Shown piece after piece: positions 18,061 through 26,489 of a DNA stretch of 64,000 nt. Origin of the DNA: Rapidithrix thailandica (lineage in GTDB: Bacteria > Bacteroidota > Bacteroidia > Cytophagales > Flammeovirgaceae); NCBI RefSeq assembly GCF_039710355.1, contig NZ_JBDKWZ010000004.1, positions 186,001 through 250,000 of the forward strand. The letters are read 5' to 3'. Position 1 is the stretch's first letter. Every line of letters begins with the position of its first letter. Both the position numbers and the translations under genes were made by a program. Below the pieces are notes generated by a model that worked only from the letters and a program-made list of their open reading frames with translations, had not been told where the DNA came from and did no database searches.

Positions 18061-18390
18061 ATGAGTAACGACTCAAAGAATCCAGAAACACAACAGAATC
18101 AAATCAATATTGAATTAACAGAAGAGATTGCGGAAGGCATATATTCTAACTTAGTAATGATAGCCCATTCAAATAGTGAGTTTGTCGTTGACTTTATTCG
18201 TTTGATGCCGGGGGTGCCGAAGGCCAAAGTAAAATCCCGGATTGTCATTACTCCGGAGCATGCCAAACGCTTGTTGAACGCCTTAGCGGATAATATTGAA
18301 AAGTACGAGAGTAATTTTGGAAAAATAAAACAAACCGAAGAAGCGCCTAAATTCCCGATGAACTTTGGGGGAACCATCGGGGAAGCATAA
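18061..18390 (+). CDS. DUF3467 family protein
   Basis: This 109-residue protein matches the DUF3467 pattern: an N-terminal polar stretch, then INIELTEEIAEGIYSNLVMIAHSNSEFVVDF (parts of 19-46), then RLMPGVPKAKVKSRIVITPEHAKRLLNAL and a polar tail. The family is widespread in Bacteroidota and elsewhere and has no established function; it is soluble and small. Here it sits 29 bases ahead of an alpha/beta hydrolase gene, so the two probably share a transcript from the promoter at 18015. Confidence 0.9.
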   Translation: MSNDSKNPETQQNQINIELTEEIAEGIYSNLVMIAHSNSEFVVDFIRLMPGVPKAKVKSRIVITPEHAKRLLNALADNIEKYESNFGKIKQTEEAPKFPMNFGGTIGEA

Positions 18391-18419
18391 CCCGGAGCAG
18401 GCGATAGATATCAATACAT

Positions 18420-19274
18420 ATGACGACATTCCAATTTGACTGGCAGACCGGAGACCGGCTAAGCCTGAAAGGGCAAGGATGGATACCTGAAGACACTCCT
18501 AAAGCGATCCTCTGCCAAGTACATGGCTTTGGAGAACATATTGGCAGGTATGAACACGTAGCCGCCTATTATACCCAAAAGGGCATCGGGATGGTCGGGT
18601 TTGATTTGAGAGGGCATGGCCAATCCGGCGGACTCAGGGGCTACGTAGCGCAATACGATGATCTGATTGCCGATATCAGTCAATGCCTGGCTTTGTTGCA
18701 TGAAAAGTTTGAAGGAGTGCCCATCTTGTTGAACGGACATAGTATGGGGGGTAACCTGGTGATGAACTTTATTATGCGGTATCAACCGGAGTTTCTGAAA
18801 GGGGCAATTATTACCAGCCCTTGGTTGCGCTTGGTTCGCCCTCCCGGAATGATCAAGCGTTTTTTGGCGGATTTGATGAATATCATTTATCCGAAATATG
18901 GAGAAAGTGCCGGCATAGATACTACCGTACTTTCTTCCGATCCGCAGGTAGGGGAGATGTACTTACAAGACCCCTTGGTACACAGCCGGATGAGTGCCCG
19001 TTTATTGACCGAAATCACGCGGGGTGCCGATTATGTTGTGAAGTTTGCCGGAAAAACCCGCTTTGCTTTCCCGGTGCTCATGATGCATGGTAAGGCAGAT
19101 CAACTGACTTCTCACTTGGCTACAGAAGAAGTAGCCAGTCAGCTTAACGGACAAGTGACCTTGGAACTATGGGAGGGGATGAGGCATGAGTTGCATAATG
19201 AAGTGCAGAAAGATGCCGTATTGGATAAAGTATATGCCTGGATTTCTCAGGAAATATTAAATCAAAAGGGATAA
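18420..19274 (+). CDS. Lysophospholipase / monoacylglycerol lipase-like hydrolase
   Basis: This 284-residue alpha/beta hydrolase shows the nucleophile elbow GHSMGG (Ser108), an acid in HGKADQLT (about residue 225) and a His in MRHELHNE (about 255). The segments VHGFGEHIGRYEHVA and FDLRGHGQSGG are those of the Hydrolase_4/monoacylglycerol lipase group, which cleaves acyl chains from mono-acyl lipids. No signal peptide is present, so it should act in the cytosol or at the inner membrane face. It follows DUF3467 in a two-gene unit that ends in an extended palindromic terminator. Confidence 0.88.
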   Translation: MTTFQFDWQTGDRLSLKGQGWIPEDTPKAILCQVHGFGEHIGRYEHVAAYYTQKGIGMVGFDLRGHGQSGGLRGYVAQYDDLIADISQCLALLHEKFEGVPILLNGHSMGGNLVMNFIMRYQPEFLKGAIITSPWLRLVRPPGMIKRFLADLMNIIYPKYGESAGIDTTVLSSDPQVGEMYLQDPLVHSRMSARLLTEITRGADYVVKFAGKTRFAFPVLMMHGKADQLTSHLATEEVASQLNGQVTLELWEGMRHELHNEVQKDAVLDKVYAWISQEILNQKG

Positions 19275-19327
19275 ATAAAGTTATCTGCCCCCGATCCTCT
19301 CTGGAGAAGTTTTAATGAATCTTTCAG

Positions 19328-19373
19328 ACAAACAAAATACCCGCCTGGTTAACCAGGCGGGTATTTTGTTTGT
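19328..19373. terminator. Perfect 46-base palindromic terminator
   Basis: Two 23-base arms (19328-19350 and 19351-19373) are exact reverse complements with no gap; the centre reads CTGGTTAACCAG. It lies between the convergent hydrolase and DUF2723 genes and has A/T-rich outer arms, so it can terminate both transcripts. Confidence 0.85.
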
Positions 19374-19389
19374 GATCTACACGAGTCGA

Positions 19390-22300
19390 TTATCGCAACA
19401 CTCGGGCATATTTGATAAATACCTCATTGTATTTTTGCGCAAGTTCCAAGTACATTGTTTCCTCTTCCTGGGCTTTTTTCAGTTGGGTTTCCAGAGAAGC
19501 ATCTTCCTGGTTGACTGAAATTTGCTCATTCAAGGCTTTTACTTTGGCACTGGATTCTTCACTTAAATCCCTGTAAAGCAAGGCCAGTTGGTTTAATACC
19601 AAGAAGCTTTTTTGCTGGATCATTGACAGCATACCATTACGCCTGTCCGTATTGATCAGGTATTCCAAGTTTTCTTCTGACCTTTTGGAAATGATTTCCG
19701 CTATTTCGGAAGCTTTATGATGATTGCCCAAGCGGTGGTACAGGTCAATATAACGCGGCATAAAGTAACTATAAGGAATGGTTGCATCCGGAATTTTGAT
19801 CAAGGCAGAATCCAACGTTAGTAATGCCTCTTGATCACGGCCTTCTAAGTACAAGGCATTGGCCAGACGGTAGAAACTGTTCCGGGTATTGGCACCGAAC
19901 TTTTTATACTCTTCGTCATTGTATGTATTCGGGTCGTCAAAGCCGCGGAATTCAAACTCGCTGATGTTTTGTTTCATCACTTCAATGTTCACTTCACCTA
20001 CCTCTCCGGATTCTTGTTTTGCCCGCACAGGCATCAGGCGGTAAGCCATTCCTTCCAATTGTAAGTAAGGGCGCAAGTCCATGGCAATGGTGTTGGCCGA
20101 AGTGTTGTTGAAGTAAATCGGTCGTTCCCAGTTGTTATGTGAAAGAATGTCCAATAAGGCCAATTCATTTTTCATAATCGCTCGTTGCCCCGGTTTCAGG
20201 GTCCAGATCATGCGGTCAACCAGGCGGTCTTCTTTGTCTTTCGGAATAAAACCTTGTTTCAACACATTCTCTTTATCAACGTCCAAGTAGAAATTTTTAG
20301 AGATCAATTTGGCATTGACAGAACCGTCAGCATAACGTTCCAACACATCAGGATGCTTGTTATCAATATAGTTGACATATGTTTTTACATTTACAGCTCC
20401 TTTTACCCTTGGGTCTTCTACCAACAGCAAGTAGTCGTTGGTGCCTGCCAGGTAATTGTTTGGGTTCATTTTGATTGGCAATGGCTCAGACTCATAGGTC
20501 TGGTGACGCATTTGGTCAATGTACCAGTCCGTACTAAAGTAACTTAATACCACTACACGTACATCCGTACGGAAACCTTCCACATTCTGTACATACCAAA
20601 GAGGGAAGGTATCATTGTCTCCACCGGTAAACAGGATGGCGTTTTCCGCACAACTTCTCAAGGTATTTTTAGCTTGGTCAATGGAATGCCAACGGTTCGA
20701 ACGGTTGTGATTATCCCAACCATTAGCCGCCATAATGCCCGGTGCCATTAGCCCGATAACCGTGGCAATGATTCCGGCCAGTTTGGCATTTTTTAATATC
20801 TTATTAAAGGTATCGGATAAGAAAAAGACTCCGAATCCAATCCATATGGCGAAGACATAATAGGATCCTACATAAATATAATCCCGCTCGCGGGGTTCTA
20901 CCGGAGGAGAGTTGAGGTAGAGTACCAAGGCCAAGCCTGTTAAGAAAAACAACAGCATGGTAACCCAGAAGGTCTTTTCATTGCGAACATATTGGAAAAA
21001 CATTCCCAAAATACCGATAATCAACGGGATGCAGTAAAAATTGCTCCAGGCCTTACTATTGGCAATTTCACTGGAGACGTCACTCTTGCTGTCCCAAGGC
21101 ATCAAGAAGCCCGCATCTTTGTCATCACCCTCTCTTCCGGCAAAATTCCACATAAAATAGCGGAAATACATATGGCCAAATTGATAGCGTAACAAGTAAA
21201 ACAAGTTGTCTCCCATCGTAGGTTTTTCCCCTTCCCGCAGGCCTATCCACTCACGGTACAAATCGGGGTGTCCTCCTTGGTTACTATAGATACGGGGGAG
21301 TAAAATTTTATCTTTTTTACTGTATTCTACTTCGGTTCTGTAATCGTAAATTTCGTATTTGTCTTCTCCTTTGCGGTATAGCGGTTCCCCTTGAGTAACA
21401 CTGCTTCTTTGTGCTTCATAAGTGGGGCCGTAGAGTAAAGGACGGTTTCCGTATTGTTCCCTTTTCAAGTAAGAAACGAAACTGATCACATTTTCCGGGT
21501 TGTTTTCATCAATCGGAGGGTCAAAGTTAGACCGGATAATGATAAGCATATAACTGGAATACCCTACCAGAATAAAAGCCAAACACAATAAAACCGTATT
21601 GTAAATGAGTTTTTGATGCTTTTGAGTATAGTAAATTCCATAGATTACGGCAGACAGGAAGATGACACTAAAGAAGATGATTCCCGAGCGGAAAGGTAAT
21701 CCAAGGCTATTTACAAAGAAGATCTCAAAGGACCCGGCAATGGAAGGTAAACCCGGAATAATGCCGGAATTAATAATACCCACAATCAATAAACCGGCTC
21801 CTAAAGTCAGGATAATGCCCTTAGGCGTAGGGTTTTCATTTTTCTTAAAGTAATAAATCAAAGCCAGGGCCGGGATGGTGACCAGGTTGAGCAAGTGTAC
21901 CCCAATGGACAAACCCATCATATATGCAATCAGAATCAACCAACGGTTGGCTGCCCGTTCGTCTTTGATATGTTCCCATTTCAAAATCGCCCAGAATACA
22001 AAAGCCGTAAAGAAAGACGACATGGCATATACTTCGGCTTCAACGGCTGAAAACCAAAAAGAATCGGAAAAAGTATAGGCCAAGGCTCCCACGGCTCCTG
22101 CCCCCATCAGTTGTATGGTTTGAGCCAGTGAATATGTTCCGTTGACCGGTTGAATAATTTTACGGCCTAGCAAAACAATCGTCCAGAATAAAAACAGGAT
22201 GGTAAAACTACTGGAAAGTACGGATTGTATATTGATCCAGTAAGCGACCCGTTCCACATCGCCAAGGGCCAGAAAGGAAAAAAGCCGGCCGATTAATAGG

Positions 22301-22470
22301 AAGAAAGGCGCTCCGGGAGGATGCGGAACCATTAATTTATAGGATACGGCAATGAATTCACCACAGTCCCAAAAACTGGCTGTTTCCTCTACAGTGACCC
22401 AATACACAAGGGTTGCTATGGCAAATATCACCCATCCGGTGAGTTTGTTAATCTTTTTGAATTGGTTCAT
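19390..22470 (-). CDS. DUF2723 multi-spanning membrane protein (GT117-like)
   Basis: This 1026-residue protein begins with the DUF2723 hallmark: NKLTGWVIFAIATLVYWVTVE followed by FWDCGEFIAVSYKL and HPPGAPFFLLIGRLFS. The Asp/Glu in that region are at the place of the catalytic acid in PMT-like glycosyltransferases. About 12 or more membrane helices fill residues 1-600. A soluble part (about 620-880) and a TPR-like helical C-terminus (about 880-1026) follow. The family is placed with GT-C protein O-mannosyltransferases and is common in Bacteroidota, where protein O-glycosylation of exported proteins is general; a role in that pathway is inferred. It is a single-gene unit in the inner membrane. 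Confidence 0.9.
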   Translation of the reverse strand: MNQFKKINKLTGWVIFAIATLVYWVTVEETASFWDCGEFIAVSYKLMVPHPPGAPFFLLIGRLFSFLALGDVERVAYWINIQSVLSSSFTILFLFWTIVLLGRKIIQPVNGTYSLAQTIQLMGAGAVGALAYTFSDSFWFSAVEAEVYAMSSFFTAFVFWAILKWEHIKDERAANRWLILIAYMMGLSIGVHLLNLVTIPALALIYYFKKNENPTPKGIILTLGAGLLIVGIINSGIIPGLPSIAGSFEIFFVNSLGLPFRSGIIFFSVIFLSAVIYGIYYTQKHQKLIYNTVLLCLAFILVGYSSYMLIIIRSNFDPPIDENNPENVISFVSYLKREQYGNRPLLYGPTYEAQRSSVTQGEPLYRKGEDKYEIYDYRTEVEYSKKDKILLPRIYSNQGGHPDLYREWIGLREGEKPTMGDNLFYLLRYQFGHMYFRYFMWNFAGREGDDKDAGFLMPWDSKSDVSSEIANSKAWSNFYCIPLIIGILGMFFQYVRNEKTFWVTMLLFFLTGLALVLYLNSPPVEPRERDYIYVGSYYVFAIWIGFGVFFLSDTFNKILKNAKLAGIIATVIGLMAPGIMAANGWDNHNRSNRWHSIDQAKNTLRSCAENAILFTGGDNDTFPLWYVQNVEGFRTDVRVVVLSYFSTDWYIDQMRHQTYESEPLPIKMNPNNYLAGTNDYLLLVEDPRVKGAVNVKTYVNYIDNKHPDVLERYADGSVNAKLISKNFYLDVDKENVLKQGFIPKDKEDRLVDRMIWTLKPGQRAIMKNELALLDILSHNNWERPIYFNNTSANTIAMDLRPYLQLEGMAYRLMPVRAKQESGEVGEVNIEVMKQNISEFEFRGFDDPNTYNDEEYKKFGANTRNSFYRLANALYLEGRDQEALLTLDSALIKIPDATIPYSYFMPRYIDLYHRLGNHHKASEIAEIISKRSEENLEYLINTDRRNGMLSMIQQKSFLVLNQLALLYRDLSEESSAKVKALNEQISVNQEDASLETQLKKAQEEETMYLELAQKYNEVFIKYARVLR

Positions 22471-22783
22471 TGTGAATGGTTAACGTGTTTATTATCTGTA
22501 ATTTGAAGCGATACACTGGGTGGCGAAAATAGTAAATTATCCCTAGAATCATACTGTTAAAAATTGATAAAAATCATGAAAAAAGCTTTGAAGAAGTGAA
22601 AAAGAGGGCATTTTTCAGAAGATAGGTATCAATTTTCAGGAGAGAGTGAAACAATACAGACGCAATGTTTTTGTGTCTTTTCAAAGAGGAGAAAAATGCT
22701 CGCGAACAAAGTGCCTATACTGGCCTTTCACGCTACACCTATCCACATCCTTACTTCCCTGATTTCTTTATTTTCAAAAAAAG

Positions 22784-22808
22784 ACGGATACCTGTTGTTG
22801 GTATCCGT
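22784..22808 (-). terminator. Probable terminator of the DoxX gene
   Basis: ACGGATACC (22784-22792) pairs with GGTATCCGT (22800-22808) around a 7-base loop, and the minus strand continues with a T-run. The nearest upstream minus-strand gene is the DoxX-like gene, 240 bases away, with the 162-bp repeat copy 2 in between. Confidence 0.7.
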
Positions 22809-22826
22809 TATCAAAAATAAGAATAT

Positions 22827-22987
22827 GAAGTGAATTAACCTTTTTCTTTTTGCCAAAAAATGTTTCAAAAAGGCCTCCTCTGTGTTACTTTTTTCAACAA
22901 TAGCGTTAGCTATTCTCTCCAAAAAGTGCCTTGATGAACCGATTTTGGTTTCATCTTCGGTCAAAAACGATAAGTGTAAACCACTTC
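22827..22987. repeat. Dispersed 162-bp repeat, copy 2
   Basis: This is the second copy of the element at 17531-17692, same orientation, one base shorter. It has the same GAAGTG and CACTTC ends and is flanked by TAT on both sides (22824-22826 and 22988-22990). It lies between the stop of the DoxX-like gene and that gene's apparent terminator. The remainder of the 22471-23045 gap has no gene that I can support. Confidence 0.75.
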
Positions 22988-23045
22988 TATATTTACCTTT
23001 TGTCTTTTATAGGCAAAAGTCAGGTTTTTCTTGTATCAAGAGGGT

Positions 23046-23426
23046 TTATTTCACAGCTAATATAGCCTGTAATTGTTCTTTACGGTTGAGCAGAATATAC
23101 AGGTTGGCAATTAATAATACAATGGTGAGGGCAATGCTTGATGGCGCTAAAAAGGCATGTGTCAGGAAAATGATCAGCGTAACGGGCATGGCTACTACAG
23201 CTGCTGCATAGACAAATCTTCCTGCAAGCAATAAGGCGCCAGTAGCGATTTCAACAATCGCAATCAAAGGAAACATGAATCCGGTAGCGATCAAAGCCCC
23301 GATGAAGTTAGCTTCTGCTTCAGGCATTTCCGGTAAAGGAATAAATCCAAAAAACTTATTTAAACCGAAGACAAAGTAAATGAGTCCCATCACAATGCGT
23401 AATCCGATTTCAATTTTTCTTTTCAT
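23046..23426 (-). CDS. DoxX-like small membrane protein
   Basis: This 126-residue protein has four hydrophobic segments (about 8-25, 43-65, 69-90 and 97-112) and the DoxX-type start RIVMGLIYFVFGLNKFFGF. Members are inner-membrane proteins linked to thiol or quinone stress in some bacteria; the exact role here is unknown. Its promoter region contains the palindrome ATTACATGTAAT (23450-23461), and a close version (TTTACATGTAAA) lies at the promoter of the neighbouring marR-type gene, so it is probably the target of that repressor. The two genes are separated by 163 bases on the same strand. Confidence 0.88.
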   Translation of the reverse strand: MKRKIEIGLRIVMGLIYFVFGLNKFFGFIPLPEMPEAEANFIGALIATGFMFPLIAIVEIATGALLLAGRFVYAAAVVAMPVTLIIFLTHAFLAPSSIALTIVLLIANLYILLNRKEQLQAILAVK

Positions 23427-23449
23427 AATGATTAGTGTTTAGACTTTAT

Positions 23450-23461
23450 ATTACATGTAAT
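23450..23461. promoter_or_regulatory. Probable MarR operator upstream of DoxX gene
   Basis: ATTACATGTAAT is a perfect 12-base palindrome 24 bases before the DoxX start codon. The same TTACATGTAA core occurs at 24057-24066 next to the regulator gene's own promoter. Confidence 0.65.
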
Positions 23462-23589
23462 GTATTTGGGTAAAAAAAATGAACAGTATCTAAGTGATTG
23501 TGAATTGCTGAGAGTAGGTATACGTTTTGTTGTGGGAGTGATCTCTCCGGTACCCTAAAAGGATTAAACGAAAGATGTTCTGAATTTAA

Positions 23590-24042
23590 TTACTGCGTTC
23601 TCAGGCGGTCCATCGCCTCTGATATCAACTCCGCTTCTTCCTCTCCCCAGGTCTGTAAGATCGTATCGAATACAGAAAGTGTTTCATCCAATTGGCTCAT
23701 TAAGTCCAGACCATTTTGAGAAATTCCAACATAAACCACCCTGCGATCTTCAATACACCCTTCACGAATGACTAATTCTTGTGCAATCAGTTTGTCCACC
23801 AAACGGGTCATATTCGGCGTTTTATAAAGCATTCGTTCTTTGATGCTGTGCACCGTTAGTTTGTTAGGGTGCGATCCTCGTAAAATCCGTAGCACATTGT
23901 ATTGTTGAGGCGACAGTTTATAGGGCTTAAGAAGCTCTGTTTGTTTGCCCATAAACCAGTTTGCCGTGTACATCATATTTAATAAGGCTTTGATTTGTGG
24001 GGATGAAAACGTTTCCTGTTTAATACTCTCTTCGAATTTCAT
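23590..24042 (-). CDS. MarR-family transcriptional regulator
   Basis: This 150-residue protein has the MarR winged-helix layout: dimerisation helix (about 15-45), helix-turn-helix (about 55-95, LSPQQYNVLRILR to TPNMTRLVDKLIAQELV) and the wing CIEDRRVVYVGISQNG (about 96-111), ending in a C-terminal dimer helix. MarR proteins are dimeric repressors released by small ligands or thiol oxidation. Three cysteine positions cannot be interpreted as a sensor by eye: only Cys96 is evident. Palindromic TTACATGTAA sites at its own promoter and at the DoxX promoter suggest autoregulation and control of that gene. Confidence 0.9.
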   Translation of the reverse strand: MKFEESIKQETFSSPQIKALLNMMYTANWFMGKQTELLKPYKLSPQQYNVLRILRGSHPNKLTVHSIKERMLYKTPNMTRLVDKLIAQELVIREGCIEDRRVVYVGISQNGLDLMSQLDETLSVFDTILQTWGEEEAELISEAMDRLRTQ

Positions 24043-24046
24043 ACGG

Positions 24047-24081
24047 CAAATATAGTTTACATGTAAATTAATTACAAGTAA
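24047..24081 (-). promoter_or_regulatory. marR-type promoter with overlapping operators
   Basis: Read on the minus strand, TATATTTG (24054 to 24047) matches the -7 box and a TTG lies 20 bases upstream. The palindrome TTTACATGTAAA (24056-24067) fills part of the spacer and an imperfect second site, TTACAAGTAA (24072-24081), overlaps the -33 region. Only four bases separate the -7 box from the ATG at 24042, so the mRNA may be leaderless. Confidence 0.65.
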
Positions 24082-24212
24082 AATTTAAATAGCCTTCCAC
24101 TATTTTACAGGAAAACTTCCCGATTGATTGGTGGAGTTCTTTTTATTGTTTTATTTAATGGGAAAAAGACAAGCAACAAGCAACCAATAGACAACAGCCA
24201 AAATTTACATGA

Positions 24213-26384
24213 ATGAAACCCGATTTTAAATCCATATCTTTTGATAAACTGTATAAGAAAAGCAAGCCTCAGGTCGGAAGGTCTTCGATATGGCGCACTC
24301 CCGAAGCCATTGAGGTGCCTGCGCAGTTTACACAAAAGAACCTGAAAAATTTCGAGCATTTACAGTATGCGGCAGGGATGTCACCGTATTTACGGGGGCC
24401 TTACTCTACCATGTATGTGATGCGTCCTTGGACCATCCGGCAATATGCCGGGTTTAGTACGGCGGAAGAGTCCAACGCTTTTTACAGACGCAATTTAGCG
24501 GCCGGGCAGAAAGGGTTATCGGTTGCGTTTGACCTTGCCACCCACCGGGGGTATGATTCCGACCATCCGCGGGTCACCGGAGATGTGGGAAAGGCCGGGG
24601 TAGCAGTGGATTCGGTAGAAGATATGAAGATCCTGTTTGATCAGATTCCGTTGGATAAAATGTCGGTGTCCATGACCATGAATGGTGCCGTAATTCCCAT
24701 CATGGCTTTTTATATTGTGGCGGCAGAAGAGCAAGGCGTAACCCCGGAGCAACTTAGCGGTACCATACAGAACGATGTGTTGAAAGAATTTATGGTACGG
24801 AATACTTATGTGTATCCTCCGAGGCCCAGTATGCAGATTATTACGGATATTTTTGCTTATACAGCCCGCAAAATGCCCCGTTTTAATTCCATCAGTATCA
24901 GTGGCTATCATATGCAAGAGGCCGGGGCAACCAACGATCTGGAATTGGCCTATACCTTAGCCGATGGTTTGGAGTATATCAAAGCAGGTTTGCAATCGGG
25001 TATGCAAATCGATGATTTTGCGCCCCGTTTGTCTTTTTTCTGGGCGATAGGGATGAATCATTTTATGGAAATTGCCAAAATGCGGGCCGGACGCTTGCTT
25101 TGGGCCAAGATTGTCAAACAATTTAACCCTAAAAACCCCAAGTCGTTGGCTTTGCGTACCCATAGCCAAACATCCGGATGGTCTTTGACTGAACAAGACC
25201 CTTTCAACAATGTAACCCGCACCTGTGTGGAAGCGATGGGAGCGGCCTTAGGCCATACCCAATCCTTACATACCAATGCCTTGGACGAGGCCATTGCCTT
25301 GCCAACCGATTTTTCCGCGAGGATTGCCCGGAATACCCAGCTGTTTATTCAACAAGAAACGGAAATCTGCCGTACGGTGGACCCTTGGGGAGGGAGTTAT
25401 TATGTGGAATATCTCACCCATCACCTGGCCCGGAAAGCCTGGGCGTTGATCCAAGAAGTAGAAGACTTGGGAGGAATGGCGAAAGCCATCGAAACCGGTT
25501 TGCCCAAAATGCGAATCGAAGAGGCTGCGGCCAAAAAGCAAGCCCGGATTGACTCGGGGAAAGATACCATAGTAGGGGTGAATAAATACCGTACAGAAGA
25601 GGATATGGAAATCGAGCTCCTGGAAGTAGACAATACTTTGGTCAGAGGTAAACAATTAGAAAGACTCAAGGAAATAAAAGCAAATAGAGAGGAAACGGCC
25701 GTACAAGCCGCTTTGGATGCGTTAACGAAATGTGCGGAATTGAAAAAGCAAGAAACAACCGACCCGGCAAACGATGAACAGAACTTACTGGCTCTGGCCG
25801 TGGAAGCTGCCAGGCAAAGAGCCACCCTAGGAGAAATCTCCAACGCAATGGAATCGGTATTTGGTAGGCATAAAGCGGTGATCCATTCGATTTCCGGGGT
25901 GTATTCCAAAGAAGCCGGAGAAGATAAAAGCTTTCAACAGGCTATGGAACTCTCGGATAAATTCGCTTCAATAGAGGGACGAAGGCCCAGGATTCTGGTT
26001 GCGAAGATGGGACAAGACGGCCACGACCGGGGAGCCAAGGTGATTGCTACCAGTTTTGCCGATTTGGGTTTTGATGTGGATATCGGCCCTTTGTTTCAAA
26101 CGCCTGAAGAAGTAGCCAAACAAGCGGCCGAAAACGATGTGCATTTGATCGGTGCCTCTTCTTTGGCGGCCGGACACAAAACCTTGGTGCCTCAATTGAT
26201 CGAAGCGTTACGGAAAATTGACCGGGAAGATATTGCCGTGGTGGTCGGTGGGGTCATCCCTCCGGCGGACTATGATTTTCTGTTTCAGGCGGGTGTATTG
26301 GGTGTTTTCGGGCCGGGAACGGTGATTGCCGAAGCGGCTATTGATATTTTGCAAAAAATGATTCAGGCATACGAGAATGCATAA
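24213..26384 (+). CDS. Methylmalonyl-CoA mutase, large (catalytic) subunit
   Basis: This 723-residue enzyme interconverts (R)-methylmalonyl-CoA and succinyl-CoA with adenosylcobalamin in propionate metabolism. The catalytic TIM barrel (about 30-560) includes RPWTIRQYAGFSTAEESN and SLHTNALDEAIALPTDFSARIARNTQL. The cobalamin-binding domain (about 590-720) has the cobalt-ligand motif DGHDRG with His604, and GASSLAAGHK. The full length is present. The gene is commonly called mutB or scpA. Its probable partner, the small subunit, is 2.6 kb away on the opposite strand rather than in one operon. Confidence 0.95.
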   Translation: MKPDFKSISFDKLYKKSKPQVGRSSIWRTPEAIEVPAQFTQKNLKNFEHLQYAAGMSPYLRGPYSTMYVMRPWTIRQYAGFSTAEESNAFYRRNLAAGQKGLSVAFDLATHRGYDSDHPRVTGDVGKAGVAVDSVEDMKILFDQIPLDKMSVSMTMNGAVIPIMAFYIVAAEEQGVTPEQLSGTIQNDVLKEFMVRNTYVYPPRPSMQIITDIFAYTARKMPRFNSISISGYHMQEAGATNDLELAYTLADGLEYIKAGLQSGMQIDDFAPRLSFFWAIGMNHFMEIAKMRAGRLLWAKIVKQFNPKNPKSLALRTHSQTSGWSLTEQDPFNNVTRTCVEAMGAALGHTQSLHTNALDEAIALPTDFSARIARNTQLFIQQETEICRTVDPWGGSYYVEYLTHHLARKAWALIQEVEDLGGMAKAIETGLPKMRIEEAAAKKQARIDSGKDTIVGVNKYRTEEDMEIELLEVDNTLVRGKQLERLKEIKANREETAVQAALDALTKCAELKKQETTDPANDEQNLLALAVEAARQRATLGEISNAMESVFGRHKAVIHSISGVYSKEAGEDKSFQQAMELSDKFASIEGRRPRILVAKMGQDGHDRGAKVIATSFADLGFDVDIGPLFQTPEEVAKQAAENDVHLIGASSLAAGHKTLVPQLIEALRKIDREDIAVVVGGVIPPADYDFLFQAGVLGVFGPGTVIAEAAIDILQKMIQAYENA

Positions 26385-26411
26385 AAATACCTGCATGGAA
26401 TTTTAATAGAC

Positions 26412-26459
26412 ATCAGGTATTCCGAAGTAAAGCTTTTTTGCCATCGGGGAATACCTGAT
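26412..26459 (+). terminator. Hairpin after methylmalonyl-CoA mutase gene
   Basis: ATCAGGTATTCC (26412-26423) pairs perfectly with GGAATACCTGAT (26448-26459) across a 24-base loop, followed by TAATTTTTG. It lies 28 bases after the stop codon and just before the next plus-strand gene. Confidence 0.65.
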
Positions 26460-26489
26460 TAATTTTTGATTTAACATTAAAAACGAAAA

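Noticed and set aside
22728..22964. Small protein encoded on the minus strand over repeat copy 2
   Set aside because: Same reason as copy 1; the part beyond the repeat differs completely.
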